From assembly GCA_020051175.1 (NCBI GenBank), contig JAGVJJ010000094.1, positions 1 to 62,150 on the forward strand: a DNA stretch of 62,150 nt, written 5' to 3'. The translations under genes were made by a program, and so were the position numbers. Source of the stretch: Bacteroidia bacterium. Its GTDB lineage: Bacteria > Bacteroidota > Bacteroidia > 2-12-FULL-35-15. Below, in pieces: positions 14,960-23,825 of this stretch. Each line of letters begins with the position of its first letter. The first letter of the stretch is position 1. The notes beneath the pieces are model-generated. The model had not been told where the DNA came from. It made no database searches and saw only the letters and a list, made by a program, of their open reading frames with translations.

Positions 14960-15964
14960 CTAATGGCAGCTCCACCAGCTTTTACAAATGTGCGTTTTTG
15001 TACTCTCGGAGTTAGTGGTGAAAGAAACAATGAATGCATCTTTAAAGCCTTTTTCAATCATTAATTTTTTTCGTTCCGCAGCTTTTTCATAGGTGGAAAA
15101 GCTGCCACTAAAATGCTTTGTTATACCATTAACAACAAGAGTGGAATATTCCGGGACGTTGCTTAATTGATGATTTTGTCTGAAAGCACCAATTTGTACT
15201 TTGTAATTTTTTCCGCCTTCGTGAGAATAAATTTCAATTTCATTCAACGGGTCTGGTTCGTACCCTCCTTTTCTATATCCATATCTCATTTTTGTAGCTG
15301 AAGGTTTAGCTGTTGCAGATTCAGAAGAAACCGCAACGGTTTTGGCTGTTTTTACAGTTAGCAGTTTTGTGTTCTTTGCGTTGGTTGTTTCTTTTGTATT
15401 AGTTACATTACTACTTGTCTTTTTAGCAGTTTCAATTTTATCTGTTTTAGAGCCGTCCTTCGGAGCTGTTATTGTTACTTTTTTTATGGGTAAATTAAAG
15501 ATCTTGCGTTCATTGTTGTTATTAACGTAAATTATTTTTCCTCCCAAAGTTATTGAGCCTGTTGCGTTTTTAGGAACGGATACTTTATAAGTTACAGTAT
15601 AACTTACTTCAGATGGCGCTTTTAACCAAATGATTTTTGTTTCGTTGTTTTCGTACCTGAAATCTCCACTTTTACTCTCGATTTCAACCGCGCTATAGCC
15701 CTCGGGAAGGCTTTGAGATAATTTCATAAAGCCATTGATCGAACCCCTGTTAATGCTTAATTTAACGGTAAAGGAAGAGCCTGCTGAGACCGTTGCCGGC
15801 ACTTTCTGGAGAGCTGCTAATTGCCCAAATGATTGAATGCAGGATATTAGAAGAATAATAAATGACAGGAAAATACTCTTTGTTAAAAAAAAAATGGCTG
15901 CCTTACAAATTTTTATTTTGCTCTTATATTTGTTGAAAGCTGTTATTTGTTTATTTGTAATCAT
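14960..15964 (-). CDS. Envelope protein with Ig-like domain and C-terminal SPOR-like domain
   Basis: The 334-residue protein has a long basic N-terminus and then a hydrophobic segment (SIFLSFIILLISC, then IQSFGQ). LISC could be a lipobox, or SFGQ a signal-peptidase I site. Residues 50-160 form an Ig-like beta domain (VPATVSAGSSFTVKLSINRG ... VSYTVTYKVSVP ... LGGKIIYVNN). A Lys/Thr-rich linker follows (about 165-235). The end (YKVQIGAFRQNHQ ... HFSGSFSTYEKAAERKKLMIEKGFKDAFIVSF) is a SPOR-like domain akin to that of the gene at 4890-6212. The last 17 residues (ending KSWWSCH) look atypical, and another frame stays open to 14926, so a 3' frameshift is possible. It sits 129 bp after the usher-like gene and 53 bp before the FKBP gene. 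Confidence 0.68.
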   Translation of the reverse strand: MITNKQITAFNKYKSKIKICKAAIFFLTKSIFLSFIILLISCIQSFGQLAALQKVPATVSAGSSFTVKLSINRGSINGFMKLSQSLPEGYSAVEIESKSGDFRYENNETKIIWLKAPSEVSYTVTYKVSVPKNATGSITLGGKIIYVNNNNERKIFNLPIKKVTITAPKDGSKTDKIETAKKTSSNVTNTKETTNAKNTKLLTVKTAKTVAVSSESATAKPSATKMRYGYRKGGYEPDPLNEIEIYSHEGGKNYKVQIGAFRQNHQLSNVPEYSTLVVNGITKHFSGSFSTYEKAAERKKLMIEKGFKDAFIVSFTTNSESTKTHICKSWWSCH

Positions 15965-16093
15965 ACATTTATTCTATTCATCAGAACACTAAATATCCGG
16001 CACTAATCTACGGAGCATCCGGCTAATCGGCAAGAATTATTTGTTCCAGGTAATAGTTTGAAAAAGAATAAACAAGTGTGCTAAAACTTACAG

Positions 16094-19000
16094 CTATTTT
16101 TTTAACCTTATCTCCTGAGGGATTTCATAGTCCGCTTTATTACCTGCGGAAAACTCTTCGGTGTAAGTTTGATAACCTTTATTCTGAACACTTATCTGGT
16201 AATTTTTATTCCTGTTTAAAATGAGAAGATATTTCCCAGTTTTTGAATTCGGTTTGATAGTGAATGTTTGTTTGCTGTCTTTGTCAGTAACAGTAATGCT
16301 TACATTAACATAAGCATCCGGAGATTCCACATTTTCTATGAGTATAGTACCTTTAACAATAACGTTCGGTGTTTTATTTGTTTGATTTAAGATTTCATTG
16401 TACTTCAATAGCATACCTTTCATAGAGGTGTCAGGCAAATCGCTGTTTAGATAAGACACTACTTCATCGCGTAGCTCCTGCACTTTAGACGGGCTGCTAT
16501 TTGGGTTGTCAAGCAATGTTTCAGCTTTTTTAACAAGCTGCTGGTACAATAGGTTCGTAAGTTTTGGTTTTTGTGTATTATCAAGATTGCTATTATTCTG
16601 AGCTGGGTCTTTTATCTCAACTGAGCCAGCATTCAGAACTTTGGTATTTACAACATCTGTATTTAATACAGAACCTGCTTCACCTTCAGTTATTACAACT
16701 GTACCGTCAGCATTAAATTTTTTATTTTTTACTTTTCTCTTTTTCTCTATAATATAGAATGTATGATAATAGCTTTCTACACCATCTATAAATTCAAGCG
16801 GTATATCATTTTGAGCAAGTTCAAACCCTTCTCCCAGTACTTTTTCATCCAGCTTTAATATATATGAACCGTATGGAACATAAAACTTAAATCCTCCCTT
16901 GTTGTCTGTTACACTTGTAATTACATTACCGGAAGTATCCGTTAACAATATTCTTATTCTTGAAACATCTATTTTTTCTGTAATTCCGGCACTGAACTTT
17001 TCTCTGTCAACTTCAACATTTCCCAGTATTTGTACTCCTTTTGAAAACGGTATATATATTGTTGAGGAGCCATTTACCTCAATGCTATCGGTAATAACAG
17101 GGAACCAGGCACCAATATCGGCAAGAGGTAATATCTGTAGTTTATAGCGGGCAATTGTTATATTTTTAAATTCAGCCTCTCCGTTTTCACTACTAAGCAC
17201 TTCAAAATCGTTTACACGTATTACTATGTTTTCCAATGGAATTTCGCCAATATCGAATATTTTATTTCCATTAATATCCAGGAATGTTTTAAAATGTGCA
17301 TCGCAAAACTGAACTTTCCTGAATTTTTTAGGCATTGGTATTGCAAAATCTTTTTTTACCCCAACACCCATCTGGAAGTTCTGATTTTTGACTTTTTTAT
17401 CACTTGTTTCTGCTGTAAAATTGTTGATGGCTCCTGGTGTATAAACATACACAAAGCTTTGTGATAAGCTGTATGTATACGTTGTGTTTAAGCTAAACCG
17501 CCAGCCACTGTTTGTATAGTAAAAAAGCTGAGAAAATAAGCCAATACCATGACCTTTGTTTACATTCGTGTAATTATAATTTATGGTATTTTCAATTATA
17601 AAGTGTGTATTCTTGAACTGGTACTGGTTGCCTAAGGAACCACCAAACATTTGTGGATACAGTCCTTGTTGGTTTATTATATATCCTACATTCCTTTGTC
17701 CTATTGGCCCGTAGGAGTAACGCAAATTGCAGGTCCATGTCCGATAAGTCAAAAACGTGTTTGCCTGGGATGTGAAGAAAGGGTCTGATAGAGGATAATT
17801 CAACAATTTATTATAGCCACCTCTTACGAAAAAGCCAAAACGAAAGCTTTCGGTCGGATTAAATGTATTAATATTTAGTTGCAAGCCTGAACTAATAATC
17901 TGATCAGGTGGGAAATCTGTGTAATTAAAGTATATTGACGGACTATAGTTAATTCTTGACCTGGCAGGTAATTGGAATGTCAATGTATTGTTAAACATAA
18001 TATTATCCATGTACAATGAGGTAAGGCCCTGTGAAGTCTGGAACATAGTATAATTGTTTTGTAACCTTAAGCCAAAACCATTATTAAAACGGTAGCTATT
18101 GGTTATACCGGCATTAATATTTTTATAATTATTGTTTAACAAATTGCCACCGTTTTCAGAATAGCTATAGGTAATAGAAGTTGCACCCCTTGACTGGAAA
18201 TAACGTGCATTATAGTTTACGCTATAGCGCCTATTAAAAATAGTTCCCGCTTTATTGGCTAAAGCACCAGCGAAACCTATGTTTTGATGTTTTCCTAATG
18301 GAATAGAAAGGTTACCGTTTAATACATCCCAGGAGTTTCCGGCTATATCATTAGAGCGCCCGTAGCCCAAACCTAACCGGAATTGCTTTATATTTGCAGC
18401 ATAGCCAACTCCATATACCGTGCTTTGATAATTGGTAAAACTCTGTCCGTTTCGTAAAAAATACGCACCAATGATTTGATTTGGTGTAATACGATAACCA
18501 CCTGCAATACCCCGTCCGTTTGATATTCCTCTGAGATTATTCATGTTTAAGCCAACTCCGTTACCAACAGAAACAAACGCTTTACTATGGTCATAATTAA
18601 CAACGCCACTAATATTGCTAAATGTTTGATTGTTATACTGATAGGATGAAAAGCCTGTTTGCAAAGAATAATTGAGGTTTGCATTTTCCAATTGTGTATT
18701 GCCATTTAATATCAGGTTCATAATAGGCTGCTGGCCAAGCATATTATTAATATTTGCCTGCATCGTTAACGGAATAGTTCCATTGTTCTTCTGATTGATG
18801 GTTGTAGTGTTATTCAGCTTTACAAAATTAACAGCGCCATTTTTGCTGTTACCCATACCCGGCTTGATACCTGATTCAGCGGCTTTTAATAATAAGCCAT
18901 ATTGACGTTGTTGCTCTGCTATTTTAGGGATATAGTTGTAACTGTCAATCCTCCTTACATTTCGTTGAGGTTTTTGAACTGTAACTGTAAATGGTATTAT

Positions 19001-19738
19001 TGTATCAGAAAAAGGCGGCAAGGTCATTTCCATAAAATTCTTTCTGAAAATTTTACCGGAGGTATCCGTAACCATAAAGTCGGCACCGATTTTTGTCATG
19101 GAGAGCAGTAACTCCTGGCGTTCGTCACCATTGTTTGTAAGGCTGTATTGAAATGAAGCAGTGTTTTCACCATTAAGAAAATAAATACGTGGTCTGGGTA
19201 ATACCTGCATATCCCAGTCATTTATTTTTGGCCTTCCGGCCCTGAAGCTTGCCAACCCGGCCTGACGGCCTTCAGCTGTGGTTATAAAAGCAGTTATATT
19301 ATATTTTGTTCCTCCTTTTGCAGCCCTGTTATTGGTAAGCAATCTTACGGGAATAAATAGTGAATCATTGGGAGCAAGGGTATATTCTTTTTCTGATTTG
19401 TTTAGTGTGCGCCATCCTGAAGGATGGTTTATTGTTACTGAAAATATAACTGTTTTGCCTGTGTTGTTTTTTATTTGCAACACATTACTTAATACTGCAA
19501 TTTCACTGAATTCGACTTCAGGAAACAGAAAGCTGGATGTTATTATTTTTTTTGAAATACCGGAAGATGTCTGTGCCAGAGTGGTTGCCGGTCCAATACA
19601 AATAAGGAAAATGAAGACAGCCGAAAATATTTTTTTTGGCGTGTTGTAAATAGTATTAAATAGGTTACACATACATAGCAGTAAACATCCTGTAAACAGG
19701 ATGTTCAGATTTTTATGTACGGTTGATGATCGAATCAT
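16094..19738 (-). CDS. Usher-like outer-membrane protein
   Basis: This 1214-residue protein has a signal segment ending TTLAQ near residue 56; an in-frame Met at codon 23 (19672) is an alternative start. Residues 60-260 hold two Ig-like domains (LQIKNNTGKTVIFSVTINHP; FQYSLTNNGDERQELLLSM). Residues about 290-830 are a long series of amphipathic, Asn/Tyr-rich strands typical of a large barrel (GVVNYDHSKAFVSVGNGVG, FRLGLGYGRSNDIAGNSWDV, YFNYTDFPPDQI). Then come carboxypeptidase-regulatory/SdrD-like Ig domains beginning FLDINGNKIFDIGEIPLENI, a feature also seen after the barrel of usher-type proteins, and a C-terminal Ig domain (VIVKGTILIENVESPDAYVN). It is 22 bp downstream of a pilin-like gene, with a PapD-like chaperone gene upstream. 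An export channel for the three pilin-like proteins is inferred; a large non-usher barrel is the alternative. Confidence 0.65.
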   Translation of the reverse strand: MIRSSTVHKNLNILFTGCLLLCMCNLFNTIYNTPKKIFSAVFIFLICIGPATTLAQTSSGISKKIITSSFLFPEVEFSEIAVLSNVLQIKNNTGKTVIFSVTINHPSGWRTLNKSEKEYTLAPNDSLFIPVRLLTNNRAAKGGTKYNITAFITTAEGRQAGLASFRAGRPKINDWDMQVLPRPRIYFLNGENTASFQYSLTNNGDERQELLLSMTKIGADFMVTDTSGKIFRKNFMEMTLPPFSDTIIPFTVTVQKPQRNVRRIDSYNYIPKIAEQQRQYGLLLKAAESGIKPGMGNSKNGAVNFVKLNNTTTINQKNNGTIPLTMQANINNMLGQQPIMNLILNGNTQLENANLNYSLQTGFSSYQYNNQTFSNISGVVNYDHSKAFVSVGNGVGLNMNNLRGISNGRGIAGGYRITPNQIIGAYFLRNGQSFTNYQSTVYGVGYAANIKQFRLGLGYGRSNDIAGNSWDVLNGNLSIPLGKHQNIGFAGALANKAGTIFNRRYSVNYNARYFQSRGATSITYSYSENGGNLLNNNYKNINAGITNSYRFNNGFGLRLQNNYTMFQTSQGLTSLYMDNIMFNNTLTFQLPARSRINYSPSIYFNYTDFPPDQIISSGLQLNINTFNPTESFRFGFFVRGGYNKLLNYPLSDPFFTSQANTFLTYRTWTCNLRYSYGPIGQRNVGYIINQQGLYPQMFGGSLGNQYQFKNTHFIIENTINYNYTNVNKGHGIGLFSQLFYYTNSGWRFSLNTTYTYSLSQSFVYVYTPGAINNFTAETSDKKVKNQNFQMGVGVKKDFAIPMPKKFRKVQFCDAHFKTFLDINGNKIFDIGEIPLENIVIRVNDFEVLSSENGEAEFKNITIARYKLQILPLADIGAWFPVITDSIEVNGSSTIYIPFSKGVQILGNVEVDREKFSAGITEKIDVSRIRILLTDTSGNVITSVTDNKGGFKFYVPYGSYILKLDEKVLGEGFELAQNDIPLEFIDGVESYYHTFYIIEKKRKVKNKKFNADGTVVITEGEAGSVLNTDVVNTKVLNAGSVEIKDPAQNNSNLDNTQKPKLTNLLYQQLVKKAETLLDNPNSSPSKVQELRDEVVSYLNSDLPDTSMKGMLLKYNEILNQTNKTPNVIVKGTILIENVESPDAYVNVSITVTDKDSKQTFTIKPNSKTGKYLLILNRNKNYQISVQNKGYQTYTEEFSAGNKADYEIPQEIRLKK

Positions 19739-19760
19739 TTTAAATGTTTCAGATATTGCA

Positions 19761-20408
19761 TTACATTTCGGTAAGGCAATATTTTATGGATAATTCGTAG
19801 CGGCCCGGCCTGTATAACATTCCTGGTCGGAGTCTGTAATCTATAACGAAGCTATATTCATTGTAGTTTGTTAAGTAACTTCCTGCACCATTTACCTGTG
19901 CTCCTCCACATGTTCCTGCAGGTGTGAATGCTGCATTATTTATAATATGAATTACTGCTCCTGAAAGTGAATCAAACGTTTGCCAGGCACCGCTGTTAAG
20001 GGGTGTGTTACAGCCGTTATCTACTTTTACCTGCAATAAATCTAAAGTGGGATTAATACCGGAACCGGAGATCCCATAATTGGTAAGTGTTTCCCATTGG
20101 GATACAGGAGTGGGGTTACCACCATTGGAAACATACATGCTCAGCATCCATTTACAGGAATCGGTACCAATAGGATATTTACGTAACACCTTTAAACGCA
20201 CAATGCTTGAGCCATTCAGTGTAATACCTCCATTGTATTCACTGAATGAATCAAACACTAACTCAACATTGCCGGGGGTGGCTAAAATTACATGGCTATC
20301 GGAGTGATCACAGCTGTTTGTTCCTGTGCCGGGATCAACGCATTGCCCATTTACAATGTTATGCAAAAAAGTCAGTATTAATAATAAATATAGAGCATGA
20401 AATTTCAT
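19761..20408 (-). CDS. Third pilin-like secreted protein, divergent
   Basis: The 215-residue protein has a signal peptide (about 1-21, ending VNGQ). It shares with the two larger upstream paralogues the motif VFDSFSEYNGGIT and the ending PGRYELSIKYCLTEM. It has several cysteines (in CVDPGTGTNSCDHSD, DSCKWML, NGCNTP, GTCGGA, KYCL) that could form disulfides, unlike the largely Cys-free relatives. It lies downstream of a strong terminator and 22 bp before the usher-like gene. A minor or tip subunit is a reasonable inference from divergence, cysteines and expected lower expression. No enzymatic motif is visible. Confidence 0.62.
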   Translation of the reverse strand: MKFHALYLLLILTFLHNIVNGQCVDPGTGTNSCDHSDSHVILATPGNVELVFDSFSEYNGGITLNGSSIVRLKVLRKYPIGTDSCKWMLSMYVSNGGNPTPVSQWETLTNYGISGSGINPTLDLLQVKVDNGCNTPLNSGAWQTFDSLSGAVIHIINNAAFTPAGTCGGAQVNGAGSYLTNYNEYSFVIDYRLRPGMLYRPGRYELSIKYCLTEM

Positions 20409-20409
20409 A

Positions 20410-20461
20410 ACAAAAAAATAAAAACAGAAAGAGGGAGAATGGTTTCTCTCTCTTTCCGTTT
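20410..20461 (-). terminator. Intrinsic terminator/attenuator between pilin-like and usher-like genes
   Basis: Arms of 17 bp (20445-20461 and 20422-20438) pair with one G-T wobble and one mismatch around a six-base loop. In the minus-strand direction they are followed by a T-rich run (plus-strand AAAAAAATAAAAA, 20412-20424). It sits in the 69 bp between the stop of the 20478-21248 gene and the start of the 19761-20408 gene. Partial read-through would lower expression of the usher-like gene relative to the pilins. Confidence 0.72.
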
Positions 20462-20477
20462 AAAGAAAAAACATACA

Positions 20478-21248
20478 TTAGTTATTTTCAGTTAACACAT
20501 ATTTCAGATTCATCGTGTATAAACCTGGTTGTGCGAAATTGGTTGCTTGTGAACCATTGGTTAACCCGTTCCATGTAGAACCAATAATATTATCTGCTGA
20601 ATTAGGGAAAGTTGCAGGTAAACCTGGTTTGATACGATAGTCAATTGTATAGTAAAAATCGCTACCAACTGAACCTGCAGTTAAATAAGTACCACCAACA
20701 ACAAAGTCTGCTGTATTGAAATGTCCTGCAATGTATTTTTCTGTTGCAGCAGGACGAACATAAGGGGTTGCAGAAGTGTATACTGAGTTAGCACCCAAGG
20801 CCGTGGCCATAGTAAATGCAGCGCTGTAATCTACAGCAATACCACCGGCAGCGTTAGCTGTGCTTGGGTTCACCCGGTTCTGGTGTAGTTCAAGCGCATT
20901 GCAGGAAATACTGTCAATTGCATTTGGGTCGGAACCTGTACCATAAATGGCTTGTTGATCCCAAATGGTACCAAGTGAATTGGAACCATAACCTACTGCA
21001 TACAAGTCCCAGTTTACTGTTGAACTAACAGTAAGTGTGGTTGCAGCATACTGAGTAATACCAGCAATGTATTCAGAGATTTGGTCAAACACAAAGTCGA
21101 TGCTTTGCGGGCCATTCATATTTAACTGGAGGATAGGTTGCAAGTCCATAGTTATTGTAACATTAGACTCATCAATTAACTGGGCTTTTGCATCTAATGC
21201 AAAACCCATTGTAGCGCAAAGGGCTATACCGAGTAGAATTTTTTTCAT
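20478..21248 (-). CDS. Pilin-like secreted protein, paralogue 2
   Basis: The 256-residue protein has a clear signal peptide (about 1-22, ending DAKAQ). The mature N-terminus (ESNVTITMDLQPILQLNM) alternates hydrophobic residues as a beta strand would. It shares FVFDQISEYIAGITQYAATT, STVNWDLYAVGYGS, ALELHQN, KYIAGHFNTADFVVGG and FYYTIDYRIKPGLPATFPNS with the gene at 21754, and ends YTMNLKYVLTENN. The family is not one I can name. The all-beta look, tandem duplication, PapD-like chaperone upstream and usher-like gene downstream make a fibre subunit the best inference. The terminator right after it suggests this is an abundant product. A secreted beta-sandwich protein of other function remains possible. 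Confidence 0.68.
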   Translation of the reverse strand: MKKILLGIALCATMGFALDAKAQLIDESNVTITMDLQPILQLNMNGPQSIDFVFDQISEYIAGITQYAATTLTVSSTVNWDLYAVGYGSNSLGTIWDQQAIYGTGSDPNAIDSISCNALELHQNRVNPSTANAAGGIAVDYSAAFTMATALGANSVYTSATPYVRPAATEKYIAGHFNTADFVVGGTYLTAGSVGSDFYYTIDYRIKPGLPATFPNSADNIIGSTWNGLTNGSQATNFAQPGLYTMNLKYVLTENN

Positions 21249-21753
21249 GATTACTATTTTTTTGAGGGTTAACCAAATATTTGAGATTATAATATTCTTT
21301 ATATGATTGTATACTAGGCGTACAGGGCGCTTGCTTTAATTTAGCCTGGCTAAGGTTTAAAAGCATTTTATTTCATTAGTCTAGAATTTAATTCAATTTG
21401 TCGTTAATAAATAGAAACTTGTACTTGTTATTTGCCCTCAATCAACTTTGTTATTTTGTTAATCACCGATAAATTTTAACTAATTACCGAAACGGTATTT
21501 GTTTTTAGAAGGTTACATAAAAACTAACTTTTTTTTATTTTTTTGAAAAAATTGCGAAAGTTGTTTATTCATAAGGGTTTTGGAGTAGTTGATTTAGGGG
21601 GTAATACCAAGCCTAGAGGCAAATAGTTTCATTTTTTGCAGTTAAATCAGGCAAAAGCGGGAATTATATAAGATTAGAAGGGCTAAATATAAAATACGCA
21701 GAAGTAAATTATCCCTCAGAGAAAAAATAACAGGAAACGGGATCTAAGAATGA
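21249..21753. other. 505-bp spacer between the two large pilin-like genes
   Basis: The spacer is AT-rich and has no open frame I believe. A perfect short palindrome TTAGCC-T-GGCTAA is at 21341-21353. It is much longer than the other gaps in this run (22-193 bp), so it may hold a separate promoter for the gene starting at 21248, but no exact TAnnTTTG box is seen on the minus strand. Confidence 0.45.
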
Positions 21754-22524
21754 TTAATTATTCTCGGTTAAAATATATTTCACACTGCAGGTATAAATTC
21801 CAGGCTGCAGGTAATGGCCAGGAGTAATTATACCGTCAGCTACAGGCGAAACTGAATTTGTCCCTGAATTAGGAAATGTAGGCGGTAATCCGGGTTTAAT
21901 GCGGTAATCGATAATATAATAAAAGTTCCCAGAAGCTCCCATACTACCTGAATTATTATTTATTAAGTAAGAACCACCTGTAATAAAATCGCTTGTTGAA
22001 GCGTGGCCGGCAATATATTTATCTGTAGCAAGCGGTTTAATATATGGATTTGAAGAGGTATATATACTATTTCTGCCAACTGAAATAGACGATGTAAATG
22101 GTGAGCTGTAATCGGCATTTACAGATGGGCTCGCTCCTGTTGCACTTGGATTTGCATTGTTTTGGTGTAATTCAAGGGCGTGCAGGGAAAGTATATTTTC
22201 AGCATTCGGATCGGTTGCAGCACCATATTTTATTTGTTGTTCCCACACTGTTCCTGCCGAAGAGAAGCCCACAGCATACAAATCCCAGTTTACTGTAGCG
22301 TTTACAGCTAAAACTGTGGCTCCATACCTGACAATACCTGTTTGGTATTCACTTATTTCATTAAATTCAAAATTGATATCTTCGGAGCCGCTAATATAGA
22401 GTTGTAAAACAGGATGAAAGTCCATCGCTATTATTGTATTTTTTTCTTCAAGGGTTTGAGAAAAAGCACAAGTAAATAAAACATGTACATAAAAAAGGGT
22501 TATATACAGTATTAATTTATTCAT
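21754..22524 (-). CDS. Pilin-like secreted protein, paralogue 1
   Basis: The 256-residue protein has a signal peptide (about 1-22, ending CAFSQ). It is colinear along its whole length with the gene at 20478: IIAMDFHPVLQLYISGSEDI, FNEISEYQTGIVRYGATV, ATVNWDLYAVGFSS, LSLHALELHQNNANPSA, KYIAGHASTSDFITGG, FYYIIDYRIKPGLPPTFPNS and the end YTCSVKYILTENN. About half the residues are identical, which indicates an old tandem duplication. It is the first gene after the PapD-like chaperone gene. A 10-bp-stem hairpin begins one base upstream of its start codon and could limit ribosome access. A major fibre subunit is inferred. Confidence 0.68.
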   Translation of the reverse strand: MNKLILYITLFYVHVLFTCAFSQTLEEKNTIIAMDFHPVLQLYISGSEDINFEFNEISEYQTGIVRYGATVLAVNATVNWDLYAVGFSSAGTVWEQQIKYGAATDPNAENILSLHALELHQNNANPSATGASPSVNADYSSPFTSSISVGRNSIYTSSNPYIKPLATDKYIAGHASTSDFITGGSYLINNNSGSMGASGNFYYIIDYRIKPGLPPTFPNSGTNSVSPVADGIITPGHYLQPGIYTCSVKYILTENN

Positions 22525-22525
22525 G

Positions 22526-22551
22526 ATTTAGTTATTTTTATATAACTAAAT
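22526..22551 (-). promoter_or_regulatory. Hairpin immediately upstream of a pilin-like start codon
   Basis: Perfect 10-bp arms (ATTTAGTTAT at 22526-22535 and ATAACTAAAT at 22542-22551) flank a six-base loop and end one base from the ATG at 22524. In the transcript this would occupy the ribosome-binding region. Translational control or processing of the chaperone-pilin message is inferred. Confidence 0.5.
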
Positions 22552-22717
22552 TAGCACGTTTAAAAAAATAAAGGAAATTTTTCGGTCTACAACAAAAAGG
22601 CGGGTTTAATTGCAAATTAATTACAAACGATTCTCAATTTAAGGTTAGGGAATCATATAGAGCCGAATATATACTTGCAACCCTTTATGTTAGTAATGTA
22701 GTATTGGAAATGTTCTT

Positions 22718-23599
22718 TTATTCGAGTAAGAATTCTATTTCAGCAGTTTGAAGTTCGTCTTTATTACCAAAATCAAGTACGGCTAAGGCTGAATATTTAC
22801 CCTTTTCAAGTTCTTTTGGAAGCTCAAAGCTCAGCTCCTTTTCATACCCGGGGAATATGCTGAACTGCTTAACTTTTAATTTGCTCTGACGGCCCGTAAG
22901 CATGCTTGTAAGTTCTATATAGTACAAACAGTACCCAATTCCGTCACCGGTGTTTTTTGCCTTCATAACCAGTGTATTTCCCTGTTTTAAGTTCGCTTTT
23001 ACATATTTCATTGATTGAATTTCAACACTGTTAACAGCTACATTGGGAGGATTCTGAAAAATATTTACACCAAAGCTCATTCCTGTGCTTATACCCATCC
23101 CCATTGTATTTGTATTTGTGCCGGGAGTTTGCATTTTGGGACGATCTAATACCTGATCAATAATAAGGGTTGTCCACATGGCAATAGCATAGGCATCACC
23201 CGGGGGGATGTCGAGCGTAACACTAATAGTTTTGGCTTCGTGCGCATTTAACTCTATCAAAGTAGGAGAAACAACTACATATTTTGAAAGGGCATTACGA
23301 TAATCAGATTTTACCCCCACGTCTTGCTGTCCGTCAGCACTTAACCCATAATCCTGAAAATTCACCTGATAGGTTATCTTTTTCTTTGTGTCATTTGTAA
23401 TTTTTATAGTTTTAGTTTGAGTTGTACCAGGCTTTGCGTTGAAGCGCAACGTTGAAGGCGAAACCGAAATTCCCGTTTCCATTTCCGGTTGATCCCCGGT
23501 TTGCGGAAGAGTACTGGGAGTAGTGGGAGTATTCTGAGCAATTAGTAAGGTGGTTTGTATCAGACATACCAGGCTTATTGCACTTATTTTTTTTATCAT
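22718..23599 (-). CDS. PapD-like periplasmic chaperone
   Basis: The 293-residue protein has a signal peptide (about 1-21, ending LIAQ). A Pro/Thr-rich stretch follows, then an Ig-like domain starting ISVSPSTLRFNAKPGTTQTK and continuing TYQVNFQDYGL. The segment VVVSPTLIELNAHEAKTISV, followed by a PPGDAYAIAMWTTLIID strand, matches the layout of the N-domain of pilus chaperones, where a conserved Pro/Leu strand and an ordered F1-G1 edge hold subunits. The second half (VNSVEIQSMKYVKANLKQ, MKAKNTGDGIGYCLYYIEL, LPKELEKGKYSALAVLDFG) is a second beta-sandwich. It is the promoter-proximal gene of the run. PapD-like is a fold-level call from pattern; DUF916-type cell-wall proteins share this look. Confidence 0.68.
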   Translation of the reverse strand: MIKKISAISLVCLIQTTLLIAQNTPTTPSTLPQTGDQPEMETGISVSPSTLRFNAKPGTTQTKTIKITNDTKKKITYQVNFQDYGLSADGQQDVGVKSDYRNALSKYVVVSPTLIELNAHEAKTISVTLDIPPGDAYAIAMWTTLIIDQVLDRPKMQTPGTNTNTMGMGISTGMSFGVNIFQNPPNVAVNSVEIQSMKYVKANLKQGNTLVMKAKNTGDGIGYCLYYIELTSMLTGRQSKLKVKQFSIFPGYEKELSFELPKELEKGKYSALAVLDFGNKDELQTAEIEFLLE

Positions 23600-23769
23600 A
23601 CGAAGAATATCTGTTTATTGAGTTCGTTTTCAGGTACTTATTAATATTTGCGCTGTAAAATTACGAAAACAACTATAATTTGTACGGATTGTACGGTAAG
23701 ATGTAACAATTGGTTGTAATTTTGAAAAAATAAATTCTGCGGAAAAAAATTAAATTTTTAAAAGAATTA

Positions 23770-23799
23770 TTGGATATTTAATCGGATTGCGTATATTTG
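23770..23799 (+). promoter_or_regulatory. Bacteroidota-type promoter for bL31B
   Basis: TTGG at 23770-23773, an 18-bp spacer, and an exact TAnnTTTG box (TATATTTG, 23792-23799). The start codon lies 26 bp downstream of the box. Confidence 0.6.
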
Positions 23800-23825
23800 C
23801 AGTCCGAAAATAAAAAAGTAAAGAA

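Noticed and set aside
19278-19649. Plus-strand open frame of 123 codons opposite the usher-like gene
   Set aside because: No homology-like pattern; the opposite strand has a continuous, well-structured 1214-codon gene.
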